Below, one piece after another: positions 4,571 to 13,613 of a DNA stretch of 16,343 bases. The notes below the pieces were generated by a model. The model saw only the letters and a program-made list of their open reading frames with translations. It was not told where the DNA came from and did not search any database. Origin of the DNA: an uncultured Lachnospiraceae bacterium (GTDB lineage Bacteria; Bacillota_A; Clostridia; Lachnospirales; Lachnospiraceae); contig CAMKAA010000005.1 in assembly GCA_946410365.1 (NCBI GenBank), forward strand, positions 1 through 16,343, read 5' to 3'. Made by a program: the position numbers and the translations under genes. The first letter of the stretch is position 1. Every line of letters begins with the position of its first letter.

Positions 4571-7500
4571 ATGGCGACAGAGAATACAGGTGCAAATGAG
4601 AACAAAAAAGCAGGGGAGGCGGCCAGAAAGCCCAGACCGGCTGACGGCAAGACTCCTGTAAAAAAGAAAAAGATCATTATCGTGACGGGAAACAGCAGTA
4701 AGAGCCGTCAGAGTTCCGGACAGCGGAGCGCCTACTCAAGCGGATCTTACTCCAGCGGAGCAGCAGGATCCTTTACCTCCGGTACTTCCGGAAGCGGAAG
4801 GAAGCCCAGACCGGCCGGACAGGGCGGCCCCCGCAGAGATCAGTCCGCAGGAAAGCAGAGAACAGAAGCAAAGCCTGTGCCGCACAAGATCATACGTCCG
4901 AGCGTAAAACCCACACAGATGGAAGTGGACTACCATAAGCCCGAACAGGCTGTAAGGCAGCCTAAGAAGGTACAGGAACCGGTTCCCGCAGCAGAGGAGA
5001 TCAAGATCACAACTGCAGCGCCGGAAGTGCCCGCAGTGGAGCCTGTTATTACAGCAGCTGCTCCTGAGGTAGAGAAGAAGCCCGTGGAAGCAGCAGCTGC
5101 GGAGGAGATCAGACAGCCTGTTGAAGAGCCCGCAGAAAAGCCTGCTGAAAAACCTGTACAGGCTTCAGAGCCTGTAGAAATCAAGAAAGAGCAGCCTGAG
5201 ATCAAGGCTGTTTCTGAGAGTGCGCCTGAAGAAGCAGCCAAAGAAGTGCAGGCGGAAGAAGTCCCTGCAAGAAGTGCGCAGATAAGGACAGCCGAAGAGA
5301 CAGATAACAGACAAAGAGCAGGACAGCGCGACCGCGACAACAGAGGAGCTTCCCAGAGGGACAGAAGTGCCCAGGGTCAGAACGGCCCCAGGAGAGACAA
5401 CCGCGGCGGTGAGCAGAGCGGTTCAAGAAGAGATAATCGCGGCAGCGAACAGGGCGGTTTCCGCAGAGATAATCGAAGCGGCGATCAGAGTGGTTTCCGC
5501 AGAGATAATCGAAGCGGTGATCAGGGCGGCACAAGAAGAGACAATCGCGGCGGTGATCAGAGCGGCGCAAGAAGAGATAATCGCGGCGGTGAGCAGAGCG
5601 GATTTGGCGGACGCAGTGCAAGACCCGGACAGGGCCCTCGCGGCGCAGCAGCTCCGGCAGCCGGCCGTCAGGGTACAAGGCCCGGCATGACGGAAGGCGG
5701 ACGCCGCAGAACATCAGGCAGAGCCGGCGAAGGTGAGACCTTCGGCAGAGAAGCTGAGAAGCACAGAGATGACAATAAGAGAAAGATGAACCAGGAGCGC
5801 GATAAGCGTTCTAAGAAGGATTTCATCTATAATGAGGATGAAACTCACAGAAGAAGCGGCAACAAGGCCGGAAAGTTCATTCGTCCTGAGAAAAAGGTGG
5901 AAGCTGCTGTCGAGGAGCAGATCAAGACGATCACTATACCTGAGAAGCTCACGATCAGAGAACTGGCTGAAGCGATGCACATGAATCCTTCTGAGATCAT
6001 CAAGAAGCTGTTCCTGGCAGGTCAGATCATGACACCCAACAGCGAAGTGGAGTATGATGAGGCGGAGAAGATCGCGCTTGATTACGACATTCTCTGCGAG
6101 AAGGAACAGAAAGTCGATGTCATCGAGGAACTGCTTCGCGAAGAAGAGGACTCCGAAGAAGATATGGTATCCAGACCTCCGGTAATCTGTGTCATGGGTC
6201 ATGTAGATCACGGAAAGACTTCACTGCTCGACGCGATCAGAGAGACAAATGTGACAAGGGGCGAAGCCGGCGGAATCACACAGGCGATCGGCGCATATAC
6301 GATCTCCCTGAACGGAAGGAGCATCACATTCCTCGATACACCCGGACATGAAGCGTTTACGGCAATGCGTATGCGCGGCGCGAATTCGACTGATATTGCA
6401 GTACTGGTCGTAGCCGCTGACGATGGCGTTATGCCGCAGACCATTGAGGCGATCAACCATGCCAAGGCTGCGGGCGTAGAGATCATTGTCGCAGTCAATA
6501 AGATCGACAAGCCCGGTGCGAATGTTGAGCGCGTCAAGCAGGAAATGACGGAATACGAGCTGGTTCCCACAGATTGGGGCGGAAGTACAGAGTTTGTCCC
6601 TGTGTCTGCAAAGACTGGTGAGGGCATCGAAGATCTGCTTGAGACGATCCTTCTCACAGCTGATATCCTGGAACTTAAGGCTAATCCTAACAGAAAAGCA
6701 AGAGGCCTTGTACTTGAGGCCAAGCTCGATAAGGGAAGAGGTCCCGTGGCCAATGTGCTCATCCAGAAGGGCACACTGCACATCGGTGATTTCATTTCTG
6801 CAGGCGCAAGCTCAGGTAAGGTTCGCGCGATGATCGACGACAAGGGCAGAAGGATCAAGGAAGCTACTCCTTCACAGCCTGTTGAGATCCTGGGACTTTC
6901 TGATGTCCCCGGCGCGGGCGAAGTCATTATTGCCCACGAGACCAATGATGAAGCAAGGGCTTATGCAGAGACATATAAGAACCAGCATAAGGAAGAACTC
7001 ATCGAGGACACCAAGATGCGCATGAATCTGGATGATCTGTTCAACCAGATGAAGGAAGGCAACCTCAAGGAGTTCAACCTGATCATCAAGGCTGACGTGC
7101 AGGGCTCCGTTGAAGCGCTCAAGCAGAGCCTTCTCAAGCTCTCCAATGAGGAAGTCGTGGTTAAAGTCATTCACGGCGGCGTAGGTGCGATCACCGAATC
7201 CGACGTGACTCTCGCTTCCGCTTCCAACGCGGTCATTATCGGATTTAATGTCCGTCCTGACGCAACAGCTAAGGCTATGGCTGAACACGAAGGCGTAGAT
7301 ATCAGACTATACAAAGTTATTTATCAGGCGATCGACGCAGTGGAGGCAGCCCTTAAGGGCATGCTCGCACCTATATACGAGGAGCGCGTCATCGGTCATG
7401 TGGAAGTCAGACAGATCTTCAAGGCGTCTGCAGTCGGAAATATCGCAGGCTCTTATGTGCTTGACGGCGTGATCCGCAGAGGCTGCAAGTGCAGGATCAC

Positions 7501-7675
7501 AAGAGCAGGCGAGCAGATCTATGAAGGTGACCTTGCATCCCTCAAGAGATTTAAGGACGATGTCAAGGAAGTCAAGGCCGGTTACGAGTGCGGCCTTGTG
7601 TTTGACGGATTTGACAAGATGCAGGTATTTGATATTGTCGAAGCCTATGATTTGGTAGAGGTACCCAGAACATGA
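4571..7675 (+). CDS. infB: Translation initiation factor IF-2
   Basis: IF-2 is the GTPase that brings fMet-tRNA to the 30S subunit and promotes subunit joining. The 1034-residue product is much longer than B. subtilis IF-2 (about 716) because of a roughly 450-residue disordered N-terminal region. That region is basic at first, then Glu/Ala/Pro-rich, then Arg/Gly-rich, with six 12-residue repeats at 272-343. The conserved part starts with an IF2_N domain (about 451-505). The G domain follows, with GHVDHGKT at 543-550, GGITQ, DTPGH at 589-593, NKID at 643-646 and SAK at 679-681. After it come domain II, the IF2 core domain and the fMet-tRNA-binding C-terminal domain ending [12 protein letters not shown]. 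The ATG immediately follows the ylxQ stop, with GAGGAG as the ribosome binding site. The TGA overlaps the rbfA start (ATGA). Confidence 0.98.
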   Translation: MATENTGANENKKAGEAARKPRPADGKTPVKKKKIIIVTGNSSKSRQSSGQRSAYSSGSYSSGAAGSFTSGTSGSGRKPRPAGQGGPRRDQSAGKQRTEAKPVPHKIIRPSVKPTQMEVDYHKPEQAVRQPKKVQEPVPAAEEIKITTAAPEVPAVEPVITAAAPEVEKKPVEAAAAEEIRQPVEEPAEKPAEKPVQASEPVEIKKEQPEIKAVSESAPEEAAKEVQAEEVPARSAQIRTAEETDNRQRAGQRDRDNRGASQRDRSAQGQNGPRRDNRGGEQSGSRRDNRGSEQGGFRRDNRSGDQSGFRRDNRSGDQGGTRRDNRGGDQSGARRDNRGGEQSGFGGRSARPGQGPRGAAAPAAGRQGTRPGMTEGGRRRTSGRAGEGETFGREAEKHRDDNKRKMNQERDKRSKKDFIYNEDETHRRSGNKAGKFIRPEKKVEAAVEEQIKTITIPEKLTIRELAEAMHMNPSEIIKKLFLAGQIMTPNSEVEYDEAEKIALDYDILCEKEQKVDVIEELLREEEDSEEDMVSRPPVICVMGHVDHGKTSLLDAIRETNVTRGEAGGITQAIGAYTISLNGRSITFLDTPGHEAFTAMRMRGANSTDIAVLVVAADDGVMPQTIEAINHAKAAGVEIIVAVNKIDKPGANVERVKQEMTEYELVPTDWGGSTEFVPVSAKTGEGIEDLLETILLTADILELKANPNRKARGLVLEAKLDKGRGPVANVLIQKGTLHIGDFISAGASSGKVRAMIDDKGRRIKEATPSQPVEILGLSDVPGAGEVIIAHETNDEARAYAETYKNQHKEELIEDTKMRMNLDDLFNQMKEGNLKEFNLIIKADVQGSVEALKQSLLKLSNEEVVVKVIHGGVGAITESDVTLASASNAVIIGFNVRPDATAKAMAEHEGVDIRLYKVIYQAIDAVEAALKGMLAPIYEERVIGHVEVRQIFKASAVGNIAGSYVLDGVIRRGCKCRITRAGEQIYEGDLASLKRFKDDVKEVKAGYECGLVFDGFDKMQVFDIVEAYDLVEVPRT
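5384..5599 (+). repeat. Six tandem 36-bp repeats inside infB (Arg-rich 12-residue unit)
   Basis: Six in-frame copies of a 36-bp unit encode G-x-R-R-D-N-R-(G/S)-(G/S)-(D/E)-Q-(S/G). Units 3 and 4 differ at only three bases, as do units 5 and 6, which suggests recent duplication and possible copy-number variation between strains. The repeats put 18 Arg in 72 residues and resemble an RGG-type disordered RNA-binding region. Confidence 0.93.
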
Positions 7676-8079
7676 GAAAAAACAGCGTAAAGAACCGCAG
7701 GATCAATGACGAAGTGCAGAGAGCGCTGGCGGGCATTGTCCGCGAAGTCAAAGATCCGCGGATCAGCCCGCTGACCAGCGTTACAGGTACGGAGGTGGCT
7801 CCGGACCTTAAGACCTGCAGAGTGTATGTGAGCGTGTATGGGGATGAAAAAGCCGGTGAGAAGACTATGGAAGGCCTTAAAAGCGCAGCGGGCTTTATCC
7901 GCAGTGAACTGGCCAGAAAAGTCAACCTCCGCAATACCCCTCAGCTCACGTTTGTACTGGACGATTCAATTGCTTACGGCGTAGCCATGTCACACCGTAT
8001 TGACGAAGTGACAGCGGCTGACCGCGAGGCAGAGCTGGCCAGAGGCGAAGAGACAGACGAAAGTACACAGGAACAATGA
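7672..8079 (+). CDS. rbfA: Ribosome-binding factor A
   Basis: RbfA is a KH-fold protein that binds the 30S subunit near the 5' end of 16S rRNA and supports late assembly and cold growth. The 135-residue product shows the family pattern: [20 protein letters not shown] at the N-terminus, then [20 protein letters not shown], a [10 protein letters not shown] strand, [23 protein letters not shown] and a DDSIAYG segment. The last 20 or so residues are acidic and variable. Its ATG overlaps the infB stop (ATGA at 7672-7675), and its own stop overlaps the start of nrnA in the same way (8076-8079). Translation of infB, rbfA and nrnA is therefore probably coupled. Confidence 0.96.
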   Translation: MRKNSVKNRRINDEVQRALAGIVREVKDPRISPLTSVTGTEVAPDLKTCRVYVSVYGDEKAGEKTMEGLKSAAGFIRSELARKVNLRNTPQLTFVLDDSIAYGVAMSHRIDEVTAADREAELARGEETDESTQEQ

Positions 8080-9044
8080 ATTTACCGGAATTAGTAAAGA
8101 ACTGTAAGAGGATAGGGATCAGCGGGCATGAAAATCCTGACGGAGACTGCGCAGGATCCTGCTGCGGCATTGCCCTGTATCTTAGAAAGATACTTCCGGA
8201 TGCTGAGGTGGATATTTACCTTGAGCCGATGCAGGAATGCCTTAAAAGAAATATTCCCGGTTCCGATACGATCCTCCATGATGTGACCGGAAGTGAAGAA
8301 AAATATGATGCGTTCATTGTGCTGGACAGCACTCCTGAGAGGACCGGCGCGCCGGAGAAGCTCTACAGAGAGGCCGCTGTTAAGATCAACATTGACCACC
8401 ATAGGACAAACCCGGGAGCAGCCGACGCGCACTGTTATATAGACGGACAGGCATCCAGCGCTTGCGAACTGGTCTATGACCTGATCGAGAAGGATCAGAT
8501 CGATGCCGATATCGCCCGGGCTCTTTATGTGGGAATGGTTACCGATACGGGAGTATTCCAGTATTCCAATACGGCGGAATCCACGATGTGCGCAGCGGGC
8601 CATCTCATGAGGTATGGATTTGATCATTCCGCAGTGATCAGAGAGGTCTTCTTTGAGAGGACTTACCTGCAGGCGAAAGTTCTGGGCTATGCTCTGGCGA
8701 AATCCGAACTGGCTCTCGACGGAAAGTATATCTTTTGCTGTTTTGACAAAGAAATGCTGGAGAAGTTCGGCGCAGAGAGAAAAGATCTGGAAGGCATAAG
8801 CGCACAGCTTCTGCTGACAGAAGGGGTGGACTGCTCAGTATTCTTCCATGAGTCCGAGCCGGGCATATGGCGTGCGAGTATGAGGTCCGTTCAGACTACT
8901 GATGTATCAAGGGCGGCGTCCCTGTTCGGAGGGGGCGGGCATATTCATGCAGCCGGATGTACGATCAGAACAGAGATCGGAGCGGCTATGAAAGCCGTTA
9001 AGGATGAGATTGAAGGTCAGCTCAGGAACGCCGGAGTTATCTGA
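8076..9044 (+). CDS. nrnA: DHH/DHHA1 phosphoesterase, NrnA-like (nanoRNase / pAp phosphatase)
   Basis: The 322-residue protein has both parts of the DHH-DHHA1 family. The catalytic DHH domain shows NPDGD at 20-24, Asp84 in IVLDST, the DHH triad at 107-109 (INIDHHRTNPG) and Asp157 in MVTDTGVFQYSNT; these metal-binding acidic and His residues are all intact. The C-terminal DHHA1 domain ends in FGGGGHIHAAGC (284-295), which binds substrate. Family members degrade 2-5 nt RNA fragments to mononucleotides, and several also dephosphorylate pAp or hydrolyse cyclic dinucleotide products. Length matches B. subtilis NrnA (about 313). The usual NPDGDAIGS motif reads NPDGDCAGS here, a small variation. The start overlaps the rbfA stop, and the position between rbfA and truB is the usual one in Firmicutes. 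The exact substrate cannot be read from sequence. Confidence 0.93.
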   Translation: MNLPELVKNCKRIGISGHENPDGDCAGSCCGIALYLRKILPDAEVDIYLEPMQECLKRNIPGSDTILHDVTGSEEKYDAFIVLDSTPERTGAPEKLYREAAVKINIDHHRTNPGAADAHCYIDGQASSACELVYDLIEKDQIDADIARALYVGMVTDTGVFQYSNTAESTMCAAGHLMRYGFDHSAVIREVFFERTYLQAKVLGYALAKSELALDGKYIFCCFDKEMLEKFGAERKDLEGISAQLLLTEGVDCSVFFHESEPGIWRASMRSVQTTDVSRAASLFGGGGHIHAAGCTIRTEIGAAMKAVKDEIEGQLRNAGVI

Positions 9045-9071
9045 CCGAAGCGGGAAAGGAACAGAACCTCC

Positions 9072-9992
9072 ATGTTTCATGGAATGATGACTATTTATAA
9101 AGAAGCGGGATATACCTCAAGCGACGTGGTGGCACGGCTCAGAGGAATACTGCATATGAAAAAGATCGGCCATACAGGAACGCTTGATCCGGATGCGGAG
9201 GGAGTGCTTCCTGTATGTTTGGGTAATGGGACCAAACTCTGCGAACTGATCGCGGACCGGGACAAGGAGTACATCGCCGTTATGCGCCTGGGCGTCACAA
9301 CGGACACGCAGGATATGAGCGGTGAAGTGCTGAAGAAGATCTCCGATGAGGAAGTAGCCCGGGCAGTGACCTGTGAAATGATCAGGGAGGCTTCCGCCGC
9401 GTTTACAGGGGAGATCAGTCAGATCCCTCCTATGTACTCGGCTGTAAAGATCGGCGGCAAGAGGCTGTATCAGTACGCAAGGCAGGGGCAGACTGTAGAA
9501 AGAACTGCCAGGAAAGTGACGATCCACGAACTGGAGATCACTTCCGTTGAGCTTCCTCTTGTGACTATGAGGGTGCGCTGTTCCAAGGGGACCTATATCC
9601 GCACTCTCTGTCAGGATATAGGAGAAAGCCTGGGTACCGGAGCGGCCATGGAGCACCTTCTCAGGACCAGAGTGGGGCAGTTCAGGCTGGAAGAAGCTAT
9701 AAAGCTTGATGATGCAGAGGCGATCATGAAATCCTCCGATCCCGGCAGGATAAATGACTATATCCTTCCGGTAGACAGCTTTTTTGAACAGGCGATTCAG
9801 ACTAAAGTGAGGGATGAGGGGTTGAGGTATCTGCTTAACGGGAATACACTTAAGAGAGAACTCACGGACCTTCCCAGGACCGCGAAAGCGGGAGAAGTCA
9901 GAATGTACGACCAAAGCGGGAAGTTTTATGCTCTTTACAGATATGATCCGGTGAGGGATGAGCTTAAAAATGTCAGGATGTTCCTGTCCTGA
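9072..9992 (+). CDS. truB: tRNA pseudouridine(55) synthase TruB
   Basis: TruB converts U55 in the T loop of tRNAs to pseudouridine. The 306-residue protein carries the catalytic Asp39 in GHTGTLDPDAEGVLPVCLG, the KEYIAVMRLGVTTDTQD strand, QIPPMYSAVKIGGKRLY, and KGTYIRTLCQDIG. A C-terminal PUA-like domain lies at about 245-306. The ATG at 9072 is preferred over the ATGs at 9084 and 9087 because MFHGMMTIYKEAG lines up with the usual family start. A GGAAAGGA site lies upstream at a rather long spacing of about 11 bases. It follows nrnA by 27 bases and precedes ribF by 24. Confidence 0.97.
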   Translation: MFHGMMTIYKEAGYTSSDVVARLRGILHMKKIGHTGTLDPDAEGVLPVCLGNGTKLCELIADRDKEYIAVMRLGVTTDTQDMSGEVLKKISDEEVARAVTCEMIREASAAFTGEISQIPPMYSAVKIGGKRLYQYARQGQTVERTARKVTIHELEITSVELPLVTMRVRCSKGTYIRTLCQDIGESLGTGAAMEHLLRTRVGQFRLEEAIKLDDAEAIMKSSDPGRINDYILPVDSFFEQAIQTKVRDEGLRYLLNGNTLKRELTDLPRTAKAGEVRMYDQSGKFYALYRYDPVRDELKNVRMFLS

Positions 9993-10016
9993 CCGGTGAA
10001 CGGAAAGGATCTTCGG

Positions 10017-10949
10017 ATGCAGATAATCAGCGGAACAACACAGTTCAAGATCCCGGATGGGACGGCAGTAGCAATCGGAAAGTTCGACGGTCTTCATCTC
10101 GGACACAGGAAACTGCTGGATGTGATCCTTCGCCAGAAAGAAGACGGACTAAAGGCTGCGGTATTCACTTTTGATCCCTCTCCCGAGGTATTCTTTGGTA
10201 TGAATCCCGCGAGAGAGTTGTCCACGAATAAGGAAAAGAGGGAACTGTTCAGGGAGATCGGTATCGATATACTGGTCGAATTTCCGTTCAACAAGGATAC
10301 AGCGGCGATCTCTCCGGAGGATTTTGTCATAGATATCCTTGTGAACAGGATGAACGCGAAATATGTAGCGGCCGGCACGGATCTGTCTTTTGGCGCAAAG
10401 GGACAGGGAAACTTTGCCATGTTGTCCTCACTTGCGAGGCATCTTGGATTTGAGACCTGTAAGATCGACAAAATAGAGAGAAACGGCAAAGTCATAAGCT
10501 CTACGCTGATAAGAGGCCTGGTGGAAGAGGGGAACATGGAGGAAGCTGCCGCCTGCCTGGGAGCGCCCTATAAGATCACCGGCAAAATAGTGCACGGCAA
10601 AGCGCTGGGCAGAAGGATCGGTATCCCGACGCTTAACCAGACGCCTCCTTCAGATAAGCTGCTGCCTCCTTTCGGAGTCTATTACTCGGAAGTCAAGACC
10701 GATGGCGGCATTTACAAAGGTATTACGAACATCGGGATCAAACCTACCGTGACAAACGAAAAACGTGTTACCGTGGAAACATCTCTCTATGATTTTTCCG
10801 GCGACCTCTACGGGGAGACCGCAGAGGTAAGTCTTTTGACATTCAGAAGACCCGAGATGCGCTTTTCGGGCATCGCGGAACTTAAAAAAACAATGGAGAA
10901 GGATATCAGAGCCGGAGAGATCTACCACGGACTGAGGCAGATCGACTGA
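10017..10949 (+). CDS. ribF: Bifunctional riboflavin kinase / FAD synthetase
   Basis: RibF phosphorylates riboflavin to FMN and adenylylates FMN to FAD. From the ATG at 10017 the product is 310 residues. The N-terminal FMN adenylyltransferase domain shows AIGKFDGLHLGH (19-30) with the HxGH nucleotidyltransferase motif, FTFDPSPEVFF, and GTDLSFGAKGQGN. The C-terminal riboflavin kinase domain shows GRRIGIPTLN, FGVYYSEV, ITNIGIKPTVT, and VETSLYDFSGDLYG. A GTG at 9996 in frame is possible, but GGAAAGGA seven bases before the ATG at 10017 and the fit to the family start favour the latter. It lies between truB and rpsO, as in many Firmicutes. A weak hairpin (10967-10984) follows, so transcription may continue into rpsO. 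Confidence 0.96.
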   Translation: MQIISGTTQFKIPDGTAVAIGKFDGLHLGHRKLLDVILRQKEDGLKAAVFTFDPSPEVFFGMNPARELSTNKEKRELFREIGIDILVEFPFNKDTAAISPEDFVIDILVNRMNAKYVAAGTDLSFGAKGQGNFAMLSSLARHLGFETCKIDKIERNGKVISSTLIRGLVEEGNMEEAAACLGAPYKITGKIVHGKALGRRIGIPTLNQTPPSDKLLPPFGVYYSEVKTDGGIYKGITNIGIKPTVTNEKRVTVETSLYDFSGDLYGETAEVSLLTFRRPEMRFSGIAELKKTMEKDIRAGEIYHGLRQID

Positions 10950-10983
10950 ATTTAAATCAGTTTCCGACACAACGAAAATTGTG

Positions 10984-11012
10984 TTTACATAAAGAGAAGT
11001 TTGTGGTAAAAT
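10984..11012 (+). promoter_or_regulatory. Promoter of rpsO(-pnp)
   Basis: TTTACA at 10984-10989 and TAAAAT at 11007-11012 are 17 bases apart, and TGG just before the second box forms an extended -10 element. Transcription would start around 11019, giving a leader of about 87 nt. A short inverted repeat, ACACAA (10967-10972) and TTGTGT (10979-10984), runs into the -35 box. Confidence 0.78.
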
Positions 11013-11031
11013 GCCATTTGTTTAACGACTA

Positions 11032-11076
11032 CCGACACTTAGGCTGAAGCTGCTCCGGCGCGGCCCCGGTGTACGG
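11032..11076 (+). promoter_or_regulatory. Structured leader of rpsO, candidate S15 autoregulatory site
   Basis: The leader is GC-rich and foldable. CCGACAC (11032-11038) can pair with GTGT-A-CGG (11069-11076), enclosing an inner CCGG/CCGG hairpin (11055-11058 with 11066-11069; one base is shared, so the pairings compete). Ribosomal protein S15 represses its own mRNA through leader structures in several bacterial groups, including Firmicutes. Here the fold lies 15 bases before the AAAAGGAG ribosome binding site. That S15 binds it is inferred from position and foldability only. Confidence 0.5.
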
Positions 11077-11105
11077 CGGATCACATTAAGAAAAGGAGAA
11101 ATACT

Positions 11106-11372
11106 ATGATTACCAAAGAGAAAAAGACAGCTGTTATCCAGGAGTTCGCAAGATTTGAAGGCGATACGGGTTCACCGGAAGTTCAGATCGCTATCCTGAC
11201 CGCAAGGATCAAAGAGCTCACTGAGCACATGAAGGCGAACAAGAAGGACTTCCACAGCGCAAGAGGCCTTCAGAAGATGGTCGGTAAGCGCAGAGCGCTT
11301 CTTGACTACCTCAAGAGAACTGATCTGGAAGGTTATCGTGAACTGATCAGAAAGCTCGGAATCAGAAAGTAA
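11106..11372 (+). CDS. rpsO: 30S ribosomal protein S15
   Basis: S15 is a primary 16S rRNA-binding protein that organises the central domain of the 30S subunit. The 88-residue product has the expected length and sequence: [51 protein letters not shown] with the conserved His-Ser/Asp region that contacts rRNA, and [20 protein letters not shown] to the end. AAAAGGAG lies seven bases before the ATG. It has its own promoter and leader after ribF, and pnp follows 125 bases downstream, the conserved rpsO-pnp pair. Confidence 0.99.
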   Translation: MITKEKKTAVIQEFARFEGDTGSPEVQIAILTARIKELTEHMKANKKDFHSARGLQKMVGKRRALLDYLKRTDLEGYRELIRKLGIRK

Positions 11373-11386
11373 TTCATAGGGAATTG

Positions 11387-11429
11387 AGAGACGGCTCTGA
11401 CCGAGGATCGGTTGCTGCCGTCTCTTTCT
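11387..11429 (+). terminator. Hairpin between rpsO and pnp, weak terminator or processing site
   Basis: AGAGACGGC (11387-11395) pairs perfectly with 11417-11425 (GCCGTCTCT), and an inner ACCGA/TCGGT stem caps it. The following tract, TTCTC, is poor in T, so full termination is unlikely. Partial termination or RNase cleavage that separates rpsO from pnp mRNA is more likely. Confidence 0.6.
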
Positions 11430-11497
11430 CGTCATGGAAAATGATGAGAGAAGGACGAAGAGAAGAAAGAGACGTAAAGAAGAAAAAAGGAGAGAGT

Positions 11498-13600
11498 ATG
11501 TACAAAACTTATTCCATGGATCTTGCCGGAAGAACGCTCAGCGTTGATATCGGCAGGGTCGGCAAGCAGGCAGGCGGATGCGCATTCATTCATTACGGAG
11601 ATACTACACTTTTATGTACCGCAACTGCGTCTGCGGCACCCAGAGATGGAATTGATTTCTTCCCGCTCAGCGTTGAGTACAGCGAGAAGTATTATGCAGT
11701 CGGCAAGATGCCCGGCGGATTTAACAAGAGAGAAGGCAAGCCCAGCGAGAACGCGATCCTTACAAGCCGCGTCATCGACAGACCTATGAGGCCTCTTTTC
11801 CCTAAGGATATGAGAAATGATGTCACGCTTGAGTGCATGGTCATGAGTGTTGATCCTCAGTGCAGACCCGAGATGCTTGCAATGATCGGCGCTTCTCTGG
11901 CAACAACAATTTCCGATATCCCCTTTGACGGCCCTTGCGCAGCGACCCAGATCGGTCTTGTGGACGGCGAAGTGATCATCAATCCCAGCCAGGAGCAGTG
12001 GGACTTCGGCGATCTGTGCCTGACTGTTGCTTCTACCGCTGACAAGGTCATCATGATCGAAGCCGGCGCAAACGAGATCCCTGAAGAGGATATGATCCGC
12101 TATATTTACATGGCGGACGAGCAGAACAAGAAGATCATCGAATGGATCAACCAGATCGCTGCTGAGTGCGGCAAGGCCAAGAGAGAATATGTAAGCTGCG
12201 CGATCCCGGAAGAGATGTTCGCGGCTATCCGTGAGATCGTTCCTCCGGCAGAGATGGAAGTGGCCGTATTTACGGATGACAAGCAGACACGCGAAGGTAA
12301 TGTCGCAGCTGTCACAGAGAAGCTCAGAGAAGCTTTTGCAGAGAAGGAAGAGTGGCTGGCGATCCTTGACGAGGCAGTATACCAGTACGAGAAGAAGACA
12401 GTCCGCAAAATGATCCTCAAGGACCACAAGCGTCCCGATGGCCGCGAACTGAACCAGATCCGCCCTCTCTTTGCGGAAGTCGATCTGATCCCCAGAGTAC
12501 ATGGTTCCGCTATGTTTACCCGCGGACAGACACAGATCTGCAATGTCGTTACTCTTGCTCCTCTCTCCGAGGCACAGAGAGTTGAGGGACTTGACCCCAA
12601 CATCACAGAGAAGAGATACGTTCATCAGTACAATTTCCCGGCTTACTCCGTTGGTGAGACCAGAGTCTCCAGAGGCCCCGGACGCAGAGAGATCGGACAC
12701 GGCGCTCTTGCAGAGAGAGCTCTGATCCCGGTACTTCCTACTGTTGATAAGTTCCCTTACTCTATCCGTTCCGTATCCGAGACCTTTGAGTCCAACGGAT
12801 CGACTTCTATGGCTTCTACTTGTGCTTCCTGTATGGCTCTTATGGCAGCAGGCGTTCCGATCACATCACAGGTTGCCGGTATCAGCTGCGGTCTTGTCAC
12901 AGGCGACAAGGATGAGGATTTCGTACTGCTCACAGATATCCAGGGTCTTGAGGACTTCTTCGGCGATATGGACTTCAAGGTAACAGGAACCCACAAGGGC
13001 ATCACAGCGATCCAGATGGACATCAAGATCCACGGCCTCACTAGAGCGATCGTGGAAGGCGCTATCGCAAGATGCAAAGAGGCGCGCGAGTTCATCATGA
13101 ACGGTGTAATGAAGGAAGCTATCGCAGAGCCTCGTGAGACAGTTAACGAGTACGCTCCCAAGATCGACTATATGCAGATCGATCCCGAGAAGATCGGCGA
13201 AGTTGTCGGCCAGCGCGGAAAGACTATCAACGAGATCATCAAGCGCACCGGCGTACAGATCGATATCGAGGATGACGGCAGCGTTTCCATCTGCGGCAAT
13301 GACGCCAAGGGCATGGAACTTGCCAAGAAATATATCAATACTATCGTTACTGAGTTCGAGGAAGGCCAGGTTCTTGACGGCACAGTCGTCAGCATCAAGG
13401 AATTCGGCGCGTTTGTCGAGTTTGCTCCCGGCAAGGAAGGCATGGTTCACATCTCCAAGATCGCGAACCGCCGCATCGAGCATGTCGAAGACGTCCTGAC
13501 TCTCGGAGACAAGGTCACCGTAGTCTGCCTCGGCAAGGACAGAATGGGAAGACTGAGCTTCTCCATGAAAGACGTAAATAAGCAGAAAAAGAATAAGTAA
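11498..13600 (+). CDS. pnp: Polyribonucleotide nucleotidyltransferase (PNPase)
   Basis: PNPase is a trimeric phosphorolytic 3'-5' exoribonuclease of RNA turnover. The product is 700 residues from the ATG at 11498, which has AAGGAG five bases upstream. A possible TTG start at 11384 would only add 38 low-complexity residues, encoded partly in the rpsO-pnp hairpin. Domain order is normal: a first RNase PH-like domain (ATASAAPRDGIDFFPLSVEY), the helical domain, a second RNase PH-like domain with GRREIGHGALAERAL and SNGSTSMAS, then KH (GQRG at 571-574) and S1 (about 622-692). The metal-binding aspartates are present as Asp486 and Asp492 in EDFFGDMDF, the same numbering as in E. coli. A 60-base purine-rich leader precedes it, and a long hairpin follows the stop. 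Confidence 0.98.
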   Translation: MYKTYSMDLAGRTLSVDIGRVGKQAGGCAFIHYGDTTLLCTATASAAPRDGIDFFPLSVEYSEKYYAVGKMPGGFNKREGKPSENAILTSRVIDRPMRPLFPKDMRNDVTLECMVMSVDPQCRPEMLAMIGASLATTISDIPFDGPCAATQIGLVDGEVIINPSQEQWDFGDLCLTVASTADKVIMIEAGANEIPEEDMIRYIYMADEQNKKIIEWINQIAAECGKAKREYVSCAIPEEMFAAIREIVPPAEMEVAVFTDDKQTREGNVAAVTEKLREAFAEKEEWLAILDEAVYQYEKKTVRKMILKDHKRPDGRELNQIRPLFAEVDLIPRVHGSAMFTRGQTQICNVVTLAPLSEAQRVEGLDPNITEKRYVHQYNFPAYSVGETRVSRGPGRREIGHGALAERALIPVLPTVDKFPYSIRSVSETFESNGSTSMASTCASCMALMAAGVPITSQVAGISCGLVTGDKDEDFVLLTDIQGLEDFFGDMDFKVTGTHKGITAIQMDIKIHGLTRAIVEGAIARCKEAREFIMNGVMKEAIAEPRETVNEYAPKIDYMQIDPEKIGEVVGQRGKTINEIIKRTGVQIDIEDDGSVSICGNDAKGMELAKKYINTIVTEFEEGQVLDGTVVSIKEFGAFVEFAPGKEGMVHISKIANRRIEHVEDVLTLGDKVTVVCLGKDRMGRLSFSMKDVNKQKKNK

Positions 13601-13613
13601 TAGGACTCATTAC

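Noticed and set aside
5367..5690. A second open frame (107 codons, + strand) inside the infB repeat, giving an Ala/Ile/Glu-rich repeated peptide, and a long open frame on the opposite strand over the same bases
   Set aside because: A 36-bp repeat (multiple of three) without stops in one unit keeps other frames open automatically. There is no ribosome binding site, and the infB frame is clearly the conserved one.
10945..10984. Terminator after ribF
   Set aside because: Only two weak stems of 5-6 bp without a proper T tract (10945-10961 and 10967-10984). The second overlaps the rpsO -35 box, so termination cannot be supported.
11612..12700. A 362-codon open frame on the - strand inside pnp
   Set aside because: It is antisense to a well conserved PNPase. 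No ribosome binding site or recognisable domain is seen.
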